Assembly: GCA_004151065.3 (NCBI GenBank) | Contig: NWUY0300105057.1 | Location: forward strand, 1 to 24,914 | Source: Larix sibirica | Taxonomy: Eukaryota; Streptophyta; Pinopsida; Pinales; Pinaceae | Reading direction: 5' to 3' | DNA length: 24,914 nucleotides | Shown: in pieces, positions 10,549-19,641 of the stretch | How positions within the stretch are numbered: the first letter of the stretch is position 1 | Layout of the letters: the number at the start of each line of letters is the position of its first letter | Notes under the pieces: generated by a model | The model's database searches: none | The model's input: the letters and a program-made list of their open reading frames with translations, nothing else | Told to the model about the DNA's origin: nothing | Made by a program: the position numbers and the translations under genes

Positions 10549-10900
10549 GTGGAAATTGATCGCTCCCAATCGTGGGGCTTTTTCGACGGTGCTTGCCAAA
10601 ACAATATTTGTGGGGGTGGGGCTTTGCTTTTTCTTTCACCTGTACATTTCTTTGAAATGTCGCTGGGATTTGGGGCTGGGAGTAACAATCTAGTGGAGAT
10701 TTTAAGCCTAAAGTTCCTTGTCATCTTTGCACTTGAGAAGGGGTGCCAGAATATAACAGTTTTTGGGGACTCTCTGAATGTCATCAAATGGGTCTATGGA
10801 ACACAACTTTGTCAAAATCGCAGACTCTCAAACATCTTGGCTTTCATCCAGAATGCCACTACTTCTTTTGACATCTTTACATGCATGCATGTCTACAGGT
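10549..10900 (+). other. ORF2 RNase H domain
   Basis: One open frame encodes a plant RVT_3/RNase H-like fold: first Asp in FFDGA near 10580, Glu in NNLVEIL near 10700, third Asp in FGDSLN near 10770. The carboxylates expected for metal binding are therefore all present. It would remove RNA from the RNA-DNA hybrid. A TAA at 10900 separates it from a short tail reading WASKEG and REFYHRPFID up to the stop at 11025. Confidence 0.88.
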
Positions 10901-11025
10901 AAAATAACGAAGAAGAAGACTGGGCATCGAAAGAGGGGTTGTTGTTGGAAACCTGGATTTGGAGGATTAAAGAATTTTCTGATGGCTTGGTTAGGGAATT
11001 CTATCATAGGCCATTCATAGATTGA

Positions 11026-11442
11026 GGGGTCTTTTGTGATACTTTTCTGGTGTTGTTTGGTTCGGCATATTCACACAATTGTATATGGACGGTAGTGGCA
11101 CTCTCATTCAGGCCGGTTTCAATGGGTTCTTTTTTGCTGTTTACTATATATGCTTTTCTGTTTGCATAACTCGGCACATTCGGGGGCCACAACTTATGGA
11201 TCGTCTCATTGGTTAATTTTTGGTTTATTCTGTTGATACATATATAGGATATCTAAAATTTTTGTATGTATAATTGTATTTTCTGGAACCTTTACACTTA
11301 AATGTGGAGGCAGTATCAGTTTATCTCTCAAACTATTTTTTCAAGACAACAAAGACACTCTCAAAGAGTGAAGTTGATCAATGTAATTTTGTACTTGAAA
11401 GATGAAATAAAATTATGCTTCTTTTTTTTTCGAGGAAAAAAA
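11026..11442 (+). other. LINE 3' UTR and A tail
   Basis: Non-coding sequence after ORF2 ends in GAAATAAAATTATGC, a T run (11422-11430), CGAGG and nine A (11436-11444), where the right target duplication begins. AATAAA at 11406-11411 is a plausible polyadenylation signal. Confidence 0.75.
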
Positions 11443-11455
11443 AAGTGTATCATGA
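11443..11455. repeat. LINE target-site duplication, right copy
   Basis: AAGTGTATCATGA, identical to 4647-4659; it immediately follows and slightly overlaps the A tail. Confidence 0.9.
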
Positions 11456-11795
11456 ATAGGAATAAATCAATAGTTGTAGAGAAACTCAAAAACATTTAAG
11501 AAAGTCACTAGCTATAGAAAAACTCATTAGCAACTAAAAAAGTCATAAACTATAGAAAAACTCATCAACAACATAAAAATTGGTCTACAACTGGAGAAAA
11601 AATTATGCCCCTTGGGTTTTTTTTCTTCTCATAGAGTAACTAACCAAAACTAGTTTTCAAGAAACTCTGTGGCTTGTGATGCCCAAGGGTTTCATCATGA
11701 TATTTTTTTCCATTTTTTCTAAGCATGAAGAGAAGTCTACTTTAAATAGAATTAAAGGCTGGGATACCTTCAATTAAACTAAGAGACTAGTATTT

Positions 11796-13020
11796 CTACA
11801 AATCGGTAACAAACTCATCCTTAGATTTGGGCTTCTTGTGCAACTTGAGATGGTGGCCATTGACAAGAAGATGAACTTTGGCATCATCAATGGTTTATAA
11901 GTTGACCATATTATTGTTGAAGACTTTCCCAATAACTTAAGGGCCTAACTAACATGTATGTATTTTTCCCTTTAAATCACAAGACATGGATTCATAGAGT
12001 AAAGCACAATCACTTGGTTGAAAGTGTTTAGTTTTGATAACACATTTGTGCTAATGAATTTGTTCCTACTGTAGAGTTTCAATGTATTGTAAATCCTATC
12101 GATGAAACTCATCTAACATGTTGAGTTGGGTTAAATGTTCTTATTACACATCATAAATGTCAATCCCCAGTTCAACAATTGTGCAAAGAGTTTTTATTTC
12201 AGACTCAATTAGTAGAAGCATTATTTTTCCATAAACTAACTCATGGGGAGTGAATCTTGTAGCAGTTTTCCAAGTTGTACGATATGCTCAAACAACTTCA
12301 AGAAACTAATTAGCCCAATATTTACAATGTAACTTAATATTTTTAGTAAGAATGTTCTCTAATGTGTTGTTGGTAAATTCAACTTTCCCATTAGCTCGTG
12401 AATGATAAGTATTGGATTTTTGGTGTTTGATTTTGTAAAGAGCTATGAGACTTGCAATCAACTTAGAATTGAATTAAGCTTCCTAGTTTGACATGATCTC
12501 TCAAGGTACACCGAACCTAGTGGAAATGTCCTCGTACAATAATGTTGCCACCGTTTCCTCTTTAAGATCCTTCATAGGTTGAACTTTCACCCACTTAGTG
12601 AGATAATCAATGTAAACCATAATATAACGAAATTAATTAGAAGGTGGATTAATGGGTATAACAAAATCAACACCCCACTTATCAAATGGTTCTACAGAGA
12701 TATGTAGTTGCAATGTAATTTCTTTAGATTTTATAGGGCAACCCATCCATTAGCATGCATTGGGATGAGCAACAAAATCCTTGGTATCGTTACGAAGTGT
12801 AGGCCAACAGTAACTTGTTGATAGAATTTTCCTAGCATCCCTTTGAGCAACAAAATGCCCTCCATAGGGCTCATCGTGACAAGATTTAAAGATATATATC
12901 AAATGCCTCATCCTTTGTGATGTAGTGATAAAGTATTTGACCAGGACCCAACTTGAACAGATGACCATTGATCCATATAAAGCGAACACTCTTCAAAATA
13001 ATCCATTGATTTAGGGTATT
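11796..13020 (-). pseudogene. gypsy integrase, broken
   Basis: Integrase inserts the cDNA into host DNA. From the N-terminus: INGHLFKLGPGQIL, the zinc-binding part with CHDEPYGGHF, YCWPTL and HPNAC (the first Cys of the usual C-x2-C is His), then the catalytic core with DKWGVDF (first Asp), IDYLTKWV, FGVP ... IMSN (the second catalytic Asp is Asn and stops surround it), and RANGKVEF (Glu kept). Further on AYRTTWKTAT and ELVYGK are typical, and the C-terminus has NGHHLKLHKKPKSKDEFVT with a stop at 11796-11798. At least six stops and several frameshifts show it is inactive. Confidence 0.9.
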
Positions 13021-13029
13021 CCCATGAAT

Positions 13030-13460
13030 GAATGGATATAATTACATGCTTCAAAACTCTTTTTGTCTTAATAGTTGACTTATCATCCATATAGGGAACG
13101 ATAAGAGTTTTTCATACTAATATTTGGAGCTACAAATTATACATGACCTCCTTGGTCATTACATTGATAGTTTCTCCTAAGTCAGTCAAGGTGTATGAAA
13201 TAATGGTCTTGCTAATAAAAATATCCATAATGGAGCTTCTTGGATCATAATACTTAGGATTTGCAACATTCCCTGGCATAAGGTCAACAAGTTGGCCTAC
13301 CTTGTGAATGGTTTGTGGTTCTTGTTTCCTTTTTATTGGTTTCTCGAGGCATCAATGTTGTATGGCCTTGCTATATATTATAACATCCTTGATGGCTTGG
13401 ATTGAAGGTATTTTAACACATATTTTTCAACTCCCATATCACATTGAATGTAGGTTGGGC
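13030..13460 (-). pseudogene. gypsy aspartic protease region, broken
   Basis: The minus strand reads ELKNMC, then (after a frameshift) VKIPSIQAIKDVIIYSK, GQLVDLMPGNVANPKY, DPRSSIMDIFISKTI, DLGETINVM, DDKSTIKTKRVL and ISIHSWEYP. DLG stands in place of D-S/T-G, as in many plant relatives of this gag-pol family, and the I-SIHSWEYP end is characteristic. It would cleave the polyprotein. Its end lies next to the integrase start, with RT missing. Confidence 0.85.
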
Positions 13461-13639
13461 TTGTACTTTAGGATGAGTTAGTTTTTCTGGAAAAGGAAAA
13501 GACTTGGTAGGAGGCTCAATGGAAGAATGTTTCAATTTTGGTTGGTTATGAGCATAAAATTGTGATTGTGTTGGCTCAACCTCTCTTGGGTCAATAACAA
13601 TGGGTGGTATTGGATGTACTAAAACTTTTTGAATCAAAG

Positions 13640-14960
13640 GTATGTGGCCTGGGAATCAAGAGCATAAAGTGAATATGGTGGGCTTTCTCTCACTTCATTG
13701 TGGTAAACAAGTTTATTTGTTTTGTTATTTGGATTAGGTGTAGGTTGAGTAGGTAACTATGGTGGCGTAATAGAAGGTTGATTATTATTTTTATGTGGAG
13801 AAGGAAAAATAAATTGTTGTTGTTGGGATGTCCAATTCAATTGTGGCCTAAAAGGTTGCTAATGAGTTAGCCACTCAGAACCCTATAATTGATGTGATTG
13901 TTATCCATAGGGCTTAGGATAAGACCAAGGTAATTGTGTGGAAAAATGTGCCTACCTTGGCTACTATGTACCAGGAAAATGCATAGGATACCAATTTGAA
14001 GGTAGGAATTTATTATTCAAAGATGAATTAAAGTAGTTAGGGTCATAGTTCATAATGTCAAATGGAAGACGTGGTTACCCAAACCATCTTTGTTTAGTAA
14101 AATAAACTTGTTCAACATTATTTTCCATTACTTGATAAATGAGTTTTAGTCCTAGTAGTTGATGACAACCAACATTATCATGATTCTCGACACAATTTCT
14201 ATATACTTTCATAAAATCCAATAGACATTAATGCTCATAATGTTTTGTCATGCATTTTGGATAGAAATTTGCTAAGGCTTTGTCCATGTCTTCTTGCTTC
14301 TTTTTGAATTGAAGGGTATCAAGTTGCATAGATAACAAAATTAGTGTGCCTATTACATTTTATCTAACAGATTCCCAATTTCCACTTTAGTAATTCTTAT
14401 TGTGGCCTTGATGGTGATATTGTTATTGCTACAGATCCTTCTTATCTTCCACATGAATGCCCTTGAATAATTCTCAAAAAGTTCACATATTTCATCATAA
14501 AAAAACGAATAGATGTCCCCAACAACAATCAAATTTAAAGCTTTGATCCATTCCTCATGTAATCCTGTTAACAGCACCAACTTCGTAGTTTCTTGGTGTA
14601 ATGTAAAATTGATAGATCATCTGTAACCAAATTGAAATATTTCCATGTAGTCCTCCAACTACTCGCCAATGTGTTGGGTCATTCTAATAATTTCATCCCT
14701 TGTTTCTCTTGTCGTACAATAGTCTCAATATTTCTTGGAAGACACCTCCTTCATATGGTCCCAAGCAAGGACACTTCCTCCCTCTAATCCCACAAACCAA
14801 TGTAATGTTGCATCTTTTAAGGTTGACATAAATAGACATAACTTATGGACATTTGATTTTTACTAATATGTTAGGAATAATACTTTCAAATTCAAACTTA
14901 AAAGTGTATGGATACTTTATGGGGAGCTTGATGAAGTGTGGGGGAATTACACGATGAATA
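13640..14960 (-). pseudogene. gypsy gag, broken
   Basis: Gag forms the particle that packages the element RNA. Right to left: IPPHFIKLP, LKRCNITLVCGI, a stretch matching the retrotransposon gag fold with YDKRN, the best-preserved open part at 14353-14580 (TGLHEEWIKALNLI, YDEICELFENYSR, EIGNLLDKM), then QLDTLQFKKKQEDMDKALA and a degenerate Cys/His cluster (PKCMTKH; NCVENHDNVGCH). A Pro/Gln/Asn-rich linker (about 14050-13640) leads to the protease. Multiple stops and shifts. The family match is by recognised gag motifs. Confidence 0.8.
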
Positions 14961-15467
14961 TTTACTATCTTGGCATACTCCAGAATCCTAAATGGGGAAT
15001 TCATACTCCACTCTTACATCTTTATTTTCATTCTACATCCCAAACAAAGAAATAAACCCCCAACTAGAAGTAAAGGACTTTATTTCCTTAGATTTAATTT
15101 GTTCCTCGCTCCCAATAAGTTGTCTACAACCTTTGTTACTACTTCAACAAGAGCATCAACACCAATTTGGGCTGAAATAGATTTTCTAATCACTACTAGT
15201 TTTTCTTTACTTTCATACTCTTCAGTCGCTGGCATGACAGGGTTAGAACAAGTTCCTTGTGCACTAGCCTTCACCTGCCATGCAATAGAAGGAATATTAG
15301 AAAAAAATCTTCCAAGTTTATCCCTCTGCCTCTTCATACATACTTATTATAGAATAAAAAAATACGATACACAATGAAACATTATTGGATATCTAATTCC
15401 AATCCTACAAATACTGTAATGGATTTACAGGCCCATAACAAAGAAAAAGAGTATGAGATTTGGCATT
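14961..15467 (-). other. gypsy 5' leader, possible gag N-terminus
   Basis: This lies between the primer-binding site and recognisable gag. It holds overlapping open frames on both strands: 14970-15377 plus (135 codons) and 15080-15337 minus (85 codons). The minus one is in the right place and direction to be the gag N-terminus, but it has no diagnostic motif. Confidence 0.4.
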
Positions 15468-15485
15468 TCCCCAACAATGATGCCA
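15468..15485 (-). other. primer-binding site (tRNA-Asp type), mutated
   Basis: The minus strand reads TGGCATCATTGTTGGGGA, preceded by TTTT. The known site complementary to the tRNA-Asp 3' end in many plant gypsy elements is TGGCGCCGTTGCCGGGGA. Thirteen of 18 bases match, and all five differences are transitions (G to A or C to T). Its position upstream of gag fits. Confidence 0.75.
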
Positions 15486-15490
15486 AAAAG

Positions 15491-16650
15491 TGACATGTTC
15501 TAGACATGCGTGAGATTGATAGGGCTGAGATCCATTAAAACTCACCTTAACTTAACATTCACAGAGTGTATTCTTTCAAATGCATACACTGTATGTGTAA
15601 TCTCAACACTTTTACTTATTGGGTTTACTAGGATTTTACCACTTGTATTGGGGTTTTTCTTCTGGACTATGGTTATACTATCCTATTGCTAACTAGTAAG
15701 CAAGGCAGAATGATAATGAAAGACTTTGTAGTGGACCCTATTGGATTGAGCTAGCTTCTCTTTGTTGGGAGCAATCTAAAGCTGCTCTCCTTAGCTCTTG
15801 GAGCTCCCTGGGAATTATCATCCCCCCTTGAACAAATCTACCAAAAGAAACAAGAAGGCTATTGTTCTTAGCCTACTCAATTTTATAGGAAGGACACTAG
15901 TCAACAAAAATGAATTAAACAACCACTAGGAAATCAAAAAAATAACCAAGAATCATTGCATTAAACTATTTTATTCAAATAAGGAATGCAGTCAACAAAA
16001 ATAACAACCATTGAACATGAAATAAATCGAATGATGTAACACAAAGGCATCTAATTGCACATTGCCAAAGTGGGCCCCTACTTTGAAACTCATTGGATGA
16101 TCTATAAAGAACCAACTCCATAACTATAAATACAACCAACACTTGCAATTAAAGAAGATCTTAACTATTATGTATTAACCGTCGAATTGAAATGTTCCAA
16201 AATCTATGTCTTTATACAATCTACCTATTAGGTTCTTAGGAAGTTACCCAATTCTAGGAAAATAACTAACAATTAACCTACCGATCTTTTATCTCATTAG
16301 ATGCTTTTCTTTTATAAACATGGAGAGAAAAAGAAGGAAATTTGCCACTGCTCTTGGAAATATGTGTTTTTATAAATACGAAAAGGTGCATATGCAAGAC
16401 TATTAACTCCAACCATCCTTGCAACTTATGCATCCCAAAAATAGTATTTCCCTTAACTTTCGCAATTCATCACGTTGACTCATCATCACATGGAAAAGGC
16501 TTATCAACATAACAAAGAACTTTGGATCATCTAACATGAACTTGTTTGTAGAAAGTAGAACTCATCAAAGTGCTAATAGAAAACTCATCAACATGTTGTT
16601 GAATGATGAAATTAACCATGCAAATCTCTGATCATCAAAATATCTGCAAT
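15491..16650 (-). repeat. gypsy 5' LTR (outer end uncertain)
   Basis: The inner edge on the minus strand ends in ATGTCA just before CTTTT and the primer-binding site, so on the plus strand the LTR opens TGACATG at 15491. TATA-like boxes on the minus strand (complement of TTTATAAATA at 16370-16379 and TTTATAAA near 16312) fit a promoter with U3 to the right. Near 16560-16600 the minus strand carries GATGAG-TTTTCTAT motifs also seen twice at about 11510-11570, consistent with U3 of both LTRs. The outer boundary and the length (1.1 kb or more) are estimates. Confidence 0.5.
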
Positions 16651-17020
16651 ATTAAGGGGTGGCACTAATTTGCATTCTAAAACATCACCATTAACAACTC
16701 CAAACACACAAATTCATGCATTCCACTCTTATCTTTAGCAAAAAATTCATTAAACATTAATTTCCAAGTGCAAATACATAACATCCCATCAAACTATTAG
16801 ATACATGAATTGAGTAAAAAAGGTTTGGAGGAAAGGGTAACAAGTTTAGACTCGAGAGAAATGAGGCAAAAAGGACGAGAAAAATAAGGAATTGCAACGC
16901 TCATAAAATATTACAAAGATATCAATATAAATCTTCAATTTTGACCTCCTCCTTTCTTCGTAAACTAGAAGTGGATATGGTGGAAGCATATTAGGCCTTG
17001 TGACAATGCAATTCATTTAA
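16651..17020. other. unassigned AT-rich sequence
   Basis: Nothing recognisable; the outer gypsy LTR boundary may fall in or before this stretch. Confidence 0.4.
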
Positions 17021-17390
17021 GGTTGGCCTACCAAGCTTTCCTTTGCCTATATTAAACCCTTGTACAGAGGGATTTGAAGAAAGTAGTTTTCCCCATATGT
17101 AGGGAGCATGGAGATGATGTCGAGCTTATCTTTTGGGGATGTAGTTGGCCTTGAGCACTATGGGACATGAGGCTTGAATTTTTCAATATAGAAGTTTGGG
17201 CTAAAGAAATTTTCAAAGAAAATATGCATTATGGTAATTCCCTATGCTCCCAAATCTTTGTAAAGCTAAAAGGAAAGTTACAGAGGGTTAAGTAAGTCAT
17301 TTGTATTATCCAACTAGTAGAAGTCCATAATTTATACTTTTTGGCAACACGGGGACAAAACTTAAGCCACAAGAGGTGAGCTAAGCCAAT
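17021..17390 (+). pseudogene. fragment of a second LINE ORF2 (zf-RVT region)
   Basis: One frame reads LVQRDLKKVVFPICREHGDD, then VELIFWGCSWP, stop, ALWDMRLEFF, with VHNLYF downstream. This matches the zf-RVT pattern (RD-L-x-R/K ... C-x-x-C ... V-E-H-x-F-x-x-C ... W), with the first Cys replaced by Phe. Stops interrupt it. It is not a copy of the main LINE, whose equivalent segment differs strongly. The element has lost its RT. Confidence 0.55.
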
Positions 17391-17760
17391 GAAAGCAAGG
17401 CACTCTTATAGCTTTGACCAAGGTTTGATCCTCATAAGTGGTGGCTAGCGTGTTATCCTAAGGGGGCTATTGATCCACCTATGGGTAAGTTAGGTTGGGT
17501 GGTTGTACAATGTAAGCAATGCCACACCTCTTGATAAGTGGTCGATGCTTGACATTACTATATCGAGGAAATATCTCCAAAAAAAGAACACAATTTCCTT
17601 GATTAGTTAGTCTCAATTGTGGACAAGTCTTAGGAGCAAGTGGTCTGCAAAGCTTCAAGTAATGTTAAGTATAACACCTTGCTATACAATTTTTGTTTTG
17701 TTTTGTTTTAATTTTTACACAAAAAAAGATCATAATTTTATTAATAAAAAACATACTTAC
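17391..17760 (+). other. probable 3' tail of the LINE fragment
   Basis: Non-coding sequence ending in an imperfect TTTTG run (about 17691-17710), ACACAAAAAAAG and an AT-rich stretch, similar in style to LINE 3' ends. No target duplication was identified. Confidence 0.3.
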
Positions 17761-18150
17761 ATTTTGTAGAATGCATCATTGCATTTCAATATATGAAAAA
17801 TAAAGGCTCTAGAGAACCCACATATAACAATCATTCATCTACTGATTACATATCATTACTTGTTCTGCATAGAGCCCACAGAAACCTTGCGAGACACTTT
17901 CATTTAGGCTTTGACATCTCATTCTTGAGGATGCTCCTTCTAGCAATATCCCTGCTCAAACTACCAACTCTCTTGAACACATTAGATAATTTTTTGTTTT
18001 CTAGTAAAGTATTCATTTAATTACCTATATATAATAGTTTTTATGAAAACTCTAACTTTACTCAATTAGCTATTTAATGTCTAATTGATTTTAGTTCATA
18101 ATGCCTTAAATTCATTGTTATGCTCTTAGTAGTTTTAGTTTTTGGAGAAG

Positions 18151-18236
18151 AATTAAATAAAATTATATAAGTTTATGACTATTGTTATTTTTGAATTTAC
18201 TAAAAGAGGATAGAAATTCCAAATTAAACTATTGTT
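18151..18236. repeat. short direct repeat, copy 1
   Basis: AATTAAATAAAATTATATAA and the following TATTGTTATTTTTGAATTTA and GAGGATAGAAAT are repeated with changes at 18331-18428 (offset ~180 bp, same orientation). AT-rich; origin unknown. Confidence 0.6.
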
Positions 18237-18330
18237 TTTTTTGTTGGTATTTGGAGGAATCGGTAACTCGCTATTTAAGGTTTGATCCGGTCACACTTAA
18301 TTAAATAATTATTCCTCGTAATAGTTTTAT

Positions 18331-18428
18331 AATTTAATAAAATGATATAGATTTATGAATATTGTTATTATTATTTTTGAATTTAGTGAATGAGGATAGA
18401 AATGGCAAATCAATCCATCGTTATTGTT
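18331..18428. repeat. short direct repeat, copy 2
   Basis: Second copy of 18151-18236, with an extra TTATTA insertion and scattered substitutions. About 95 bp separate the copies. Confidence 0.6.
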
Positions 18429-18439
18429 ATTAATTGTAA

Positions 18440-18687
18440 GTACATATTCGCAGCGAACAACGACGAACGCTACTTTCCATAGCCGAACCACGGACCGCAA
18501 TTCAAACCCCACGTTAAAAAGAAGAGAAGAGGGTTTAAGCCTAACCTGACTTTCAAGGCAAAGATACATGTGAAACAAAGAAGCTCAAGTAGAACAACCA
18601 GTTCTTTGGAAATCTCGTACATAACGCAGAGTACGCTTAAAAGACCCGAGCATAAACAAGTCCAAAGAACTAAATTCACTGTAGGTA
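18440..18687 (+). other. possible 5' leader exon with splice donor
   Basis: CpG-rich sequence unlike the surrounding AT-rich DNA. It ends in CTGTAG then GTAAGC (donor at 18685), followed by a T/C-rich run (CTTTCTCTTCTTTATTTG), the usual look of a plant first exon followed by a leader intron. No long plus-strand ORF lies in it and I cannot name a gene. The minus-strand open frames at 18327-18679 are overlapping shadows without motifs. Confidence 0.25.
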
Positions 18688-18763
18688 AGCTTGAATCTTT
18701 CTCTTCTTTATTTGCTTGTTCGATTTATGGCTGATATATCATATATCAGTAATGACAGTTGAT

Positions 18764-18994
18764 TCAGGTGGTTTTTTTAACAGCATTGATTGAAACATAG
18801 TCTAAAATGGGAAGCTCCGCTGACCCATTTTCGTTATACCAACCTAAATATTGTTTTGGATCAGTTTCTGCATATATTTGAAATGGAAGTTCATATACGA
18901 TCAATTTTCCGACAAAGAACACGTTGCCTCTGATTTCAAAATGTATTTTTCCTTTCTCAATCACACGTCCTGAATTGGGAGTCTCTGCTCCCAT
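18764..18994 (-). CDS. unrecognised 76-codon ORF, possible first exon
   Basis: The ATG at 18994 has a strong plant start context on the minus strand (AAGCCATGGGA), and a TATA-like stretch (TATAAATTATATATAA) lies about 60 bp upstream. The translation has a balanced, globular composition, for example GKIHFEIRGNVFFVG, VYELPFQIYAETDPKQYLG and ELPILDYVSI, then stops at TGA 18764-18766. There is no signal peptide or clear membrane segment. It lies in a CpG-rich pocket, which hints at a less methylated, low-copy locus. It may be a first exon running into an intron, or a fragment of a gene. CCATGG is palindromic, so a plus-strand start (MASFCSCFGEP) at 18992 is an alternative. I do not recognise the family. 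Confidence 0.3.
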   Translation of the reverse strand: MGAETPNSGRVIEKGKIHFEIRGNVFFVGKLIVYELPFQIYAETDPKQYLGWYNENGSAELPILDYVSINAVKKTT

Positions 18995-19230
18995 GGCTTC
19001 TTTCTGTTCATGCTTTGGTGAACCGAGTTATCTCGATCCAAAGTATTTTGTTTTATATATAATTTATACACCCATGCCACCTTTTTACATTTTTTTACAT
19101 CTGAATTTCCCCCAAAAAGGATTTGTGACCATAGTAGCAAGATCCAGATTCAATACGATTCGGTATGGAAAAGATATTTAACAGGAAAACCTAGTATACC
19201 TCTAATACGGAAATTTCCATCTCATAGTTA

Positions 19231-19641
19231 CGAAAACATACATTTTGTTTCAAATTTGAGAAGAATTTCCCTTTATAAATAGTGAAACAGATTAAGAAAC
19301 TTATTCCTTAAAAATTTGGTCATCTAGTTTATATTTCTAGTTTTTAAAGTTATTTTTTCTATATTTTTGGGGTTTTGGGTTTACCAAAGACGTGAGGTAT
19401 ATTATTCAAAGCCAATCAATAGTATGTTGCCCATACTGTATCTTTACTCTATGATAAATTCACCAAGTTTTGAGCTACTACCGAATTTCAGTACAACAAA
19501 GGTTAAAACTTAATATGGTTGAATCTTGCTACTATGGTTGTGAACCAGTAGTTGAAATTGAATGTACATTTATCTACCAAAATTTTGAACCTGGCAAAAC
19601 AGAAATATAGATTCCAATCCATTACATATGTGATATTGGGT
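19231..19641. other. unassigned AT-rich sequence
   Basis: No gene, RNA or repeat that I can support. Confidence 0.4.

Larger units (their letters stand above)
6899..11025 (+). pseudogene. LINE ORF2 polyprotein (EN-RT-zf-RVT-RNase H), broken
   Basis: ORF2 starts at ATG 6899 (MKIMSYNYWGLAGPSKR), 14 bp after the ORF1 stop, and ends at TGA 11023-11025, about 1375 codons, normal for plant L1 elements. Order: AP endonuclease (6899 to about 7600), linker, RT (about 8200-9110), a post-RT region (9117 to about 9980), zf-RVT (about 10020-10290) and RNase H (10570-10900). In-frame stops lie at 7001 (TAG), 7118, 7181, 9107 (TGA), 9932, about 10124 (TGA), 10352 (TAG) and 10900 (TAA). Frame changes occur near 9110, 9480, 9710 and between about 10450 and 10530. 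Many TGA stops stand where the family usually has a coding residue and fit CGA decay. The protein would nick target DNA and reverse transcribe the element RNA. Confidence 0.95.
4660..11442 (+). mobile_element. full-length L1-type LINE (non-LTR retrotransposon)
   Basis: This is a complete 6.8-kb element. In order it has a ~250-bp 5' leader, ORF1 (4910-6884) with a nucleic-acid-binding CCHC knuckle, a 14-bp spacer, ORF2 (6899-11025) with AP endonuclease, reverse transcriptase, zf-RVT and RNase H regions, a ~400-bp 3' UTR and a tail of nine A. A 13-bp perfect target-site duplication flanks it, as expected from target-primed reverse transcription. Such elements copy through an RNA that ORF2 protein nicks into DNA and reverse transcribes. 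The C-terminal RNase H is a known feature of a plant L1 group. Both ORFs carry several stops and frameshifts, so this copy is dead on its own. It is not 5'-truncated, which is unusual for a LINE. Confidence 0.95.
11456..16650 (-). mobile_element. Ty3/gypsy LTR retrotransposon relic lacking RT and RNase H
   Basis: Read right to left, this holds an LTR (inner edge at 15491), a tRNA-Asp-type primer-binding site (15468-15485), a leader, gag (about 14960-13640), a linker and protease (about 13640-13030), and integrase (about 13020-11796). All reading frames have many stops and shifts. Between the last protease motif and the first integrase motif there is no room for the usual ~700 codons of RT and RNase H, so an internal deletion or non-autonomous ancestry is indicated. 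A purine-rich stretch ending AAGGGGC on the minus strand (11607-11630) may be the polypurine tract. The outer ends are not defined; the LINE interrupts the 3' side. Confidence 0.85.

Noticed and set aside
14970-15377. 135-codon plus-strand ORF
   Set aside because: It lies antisense to the gypsy leader between the primer-binding site and gag, has no recognisable motif, and overlaps open frames on the other strand.
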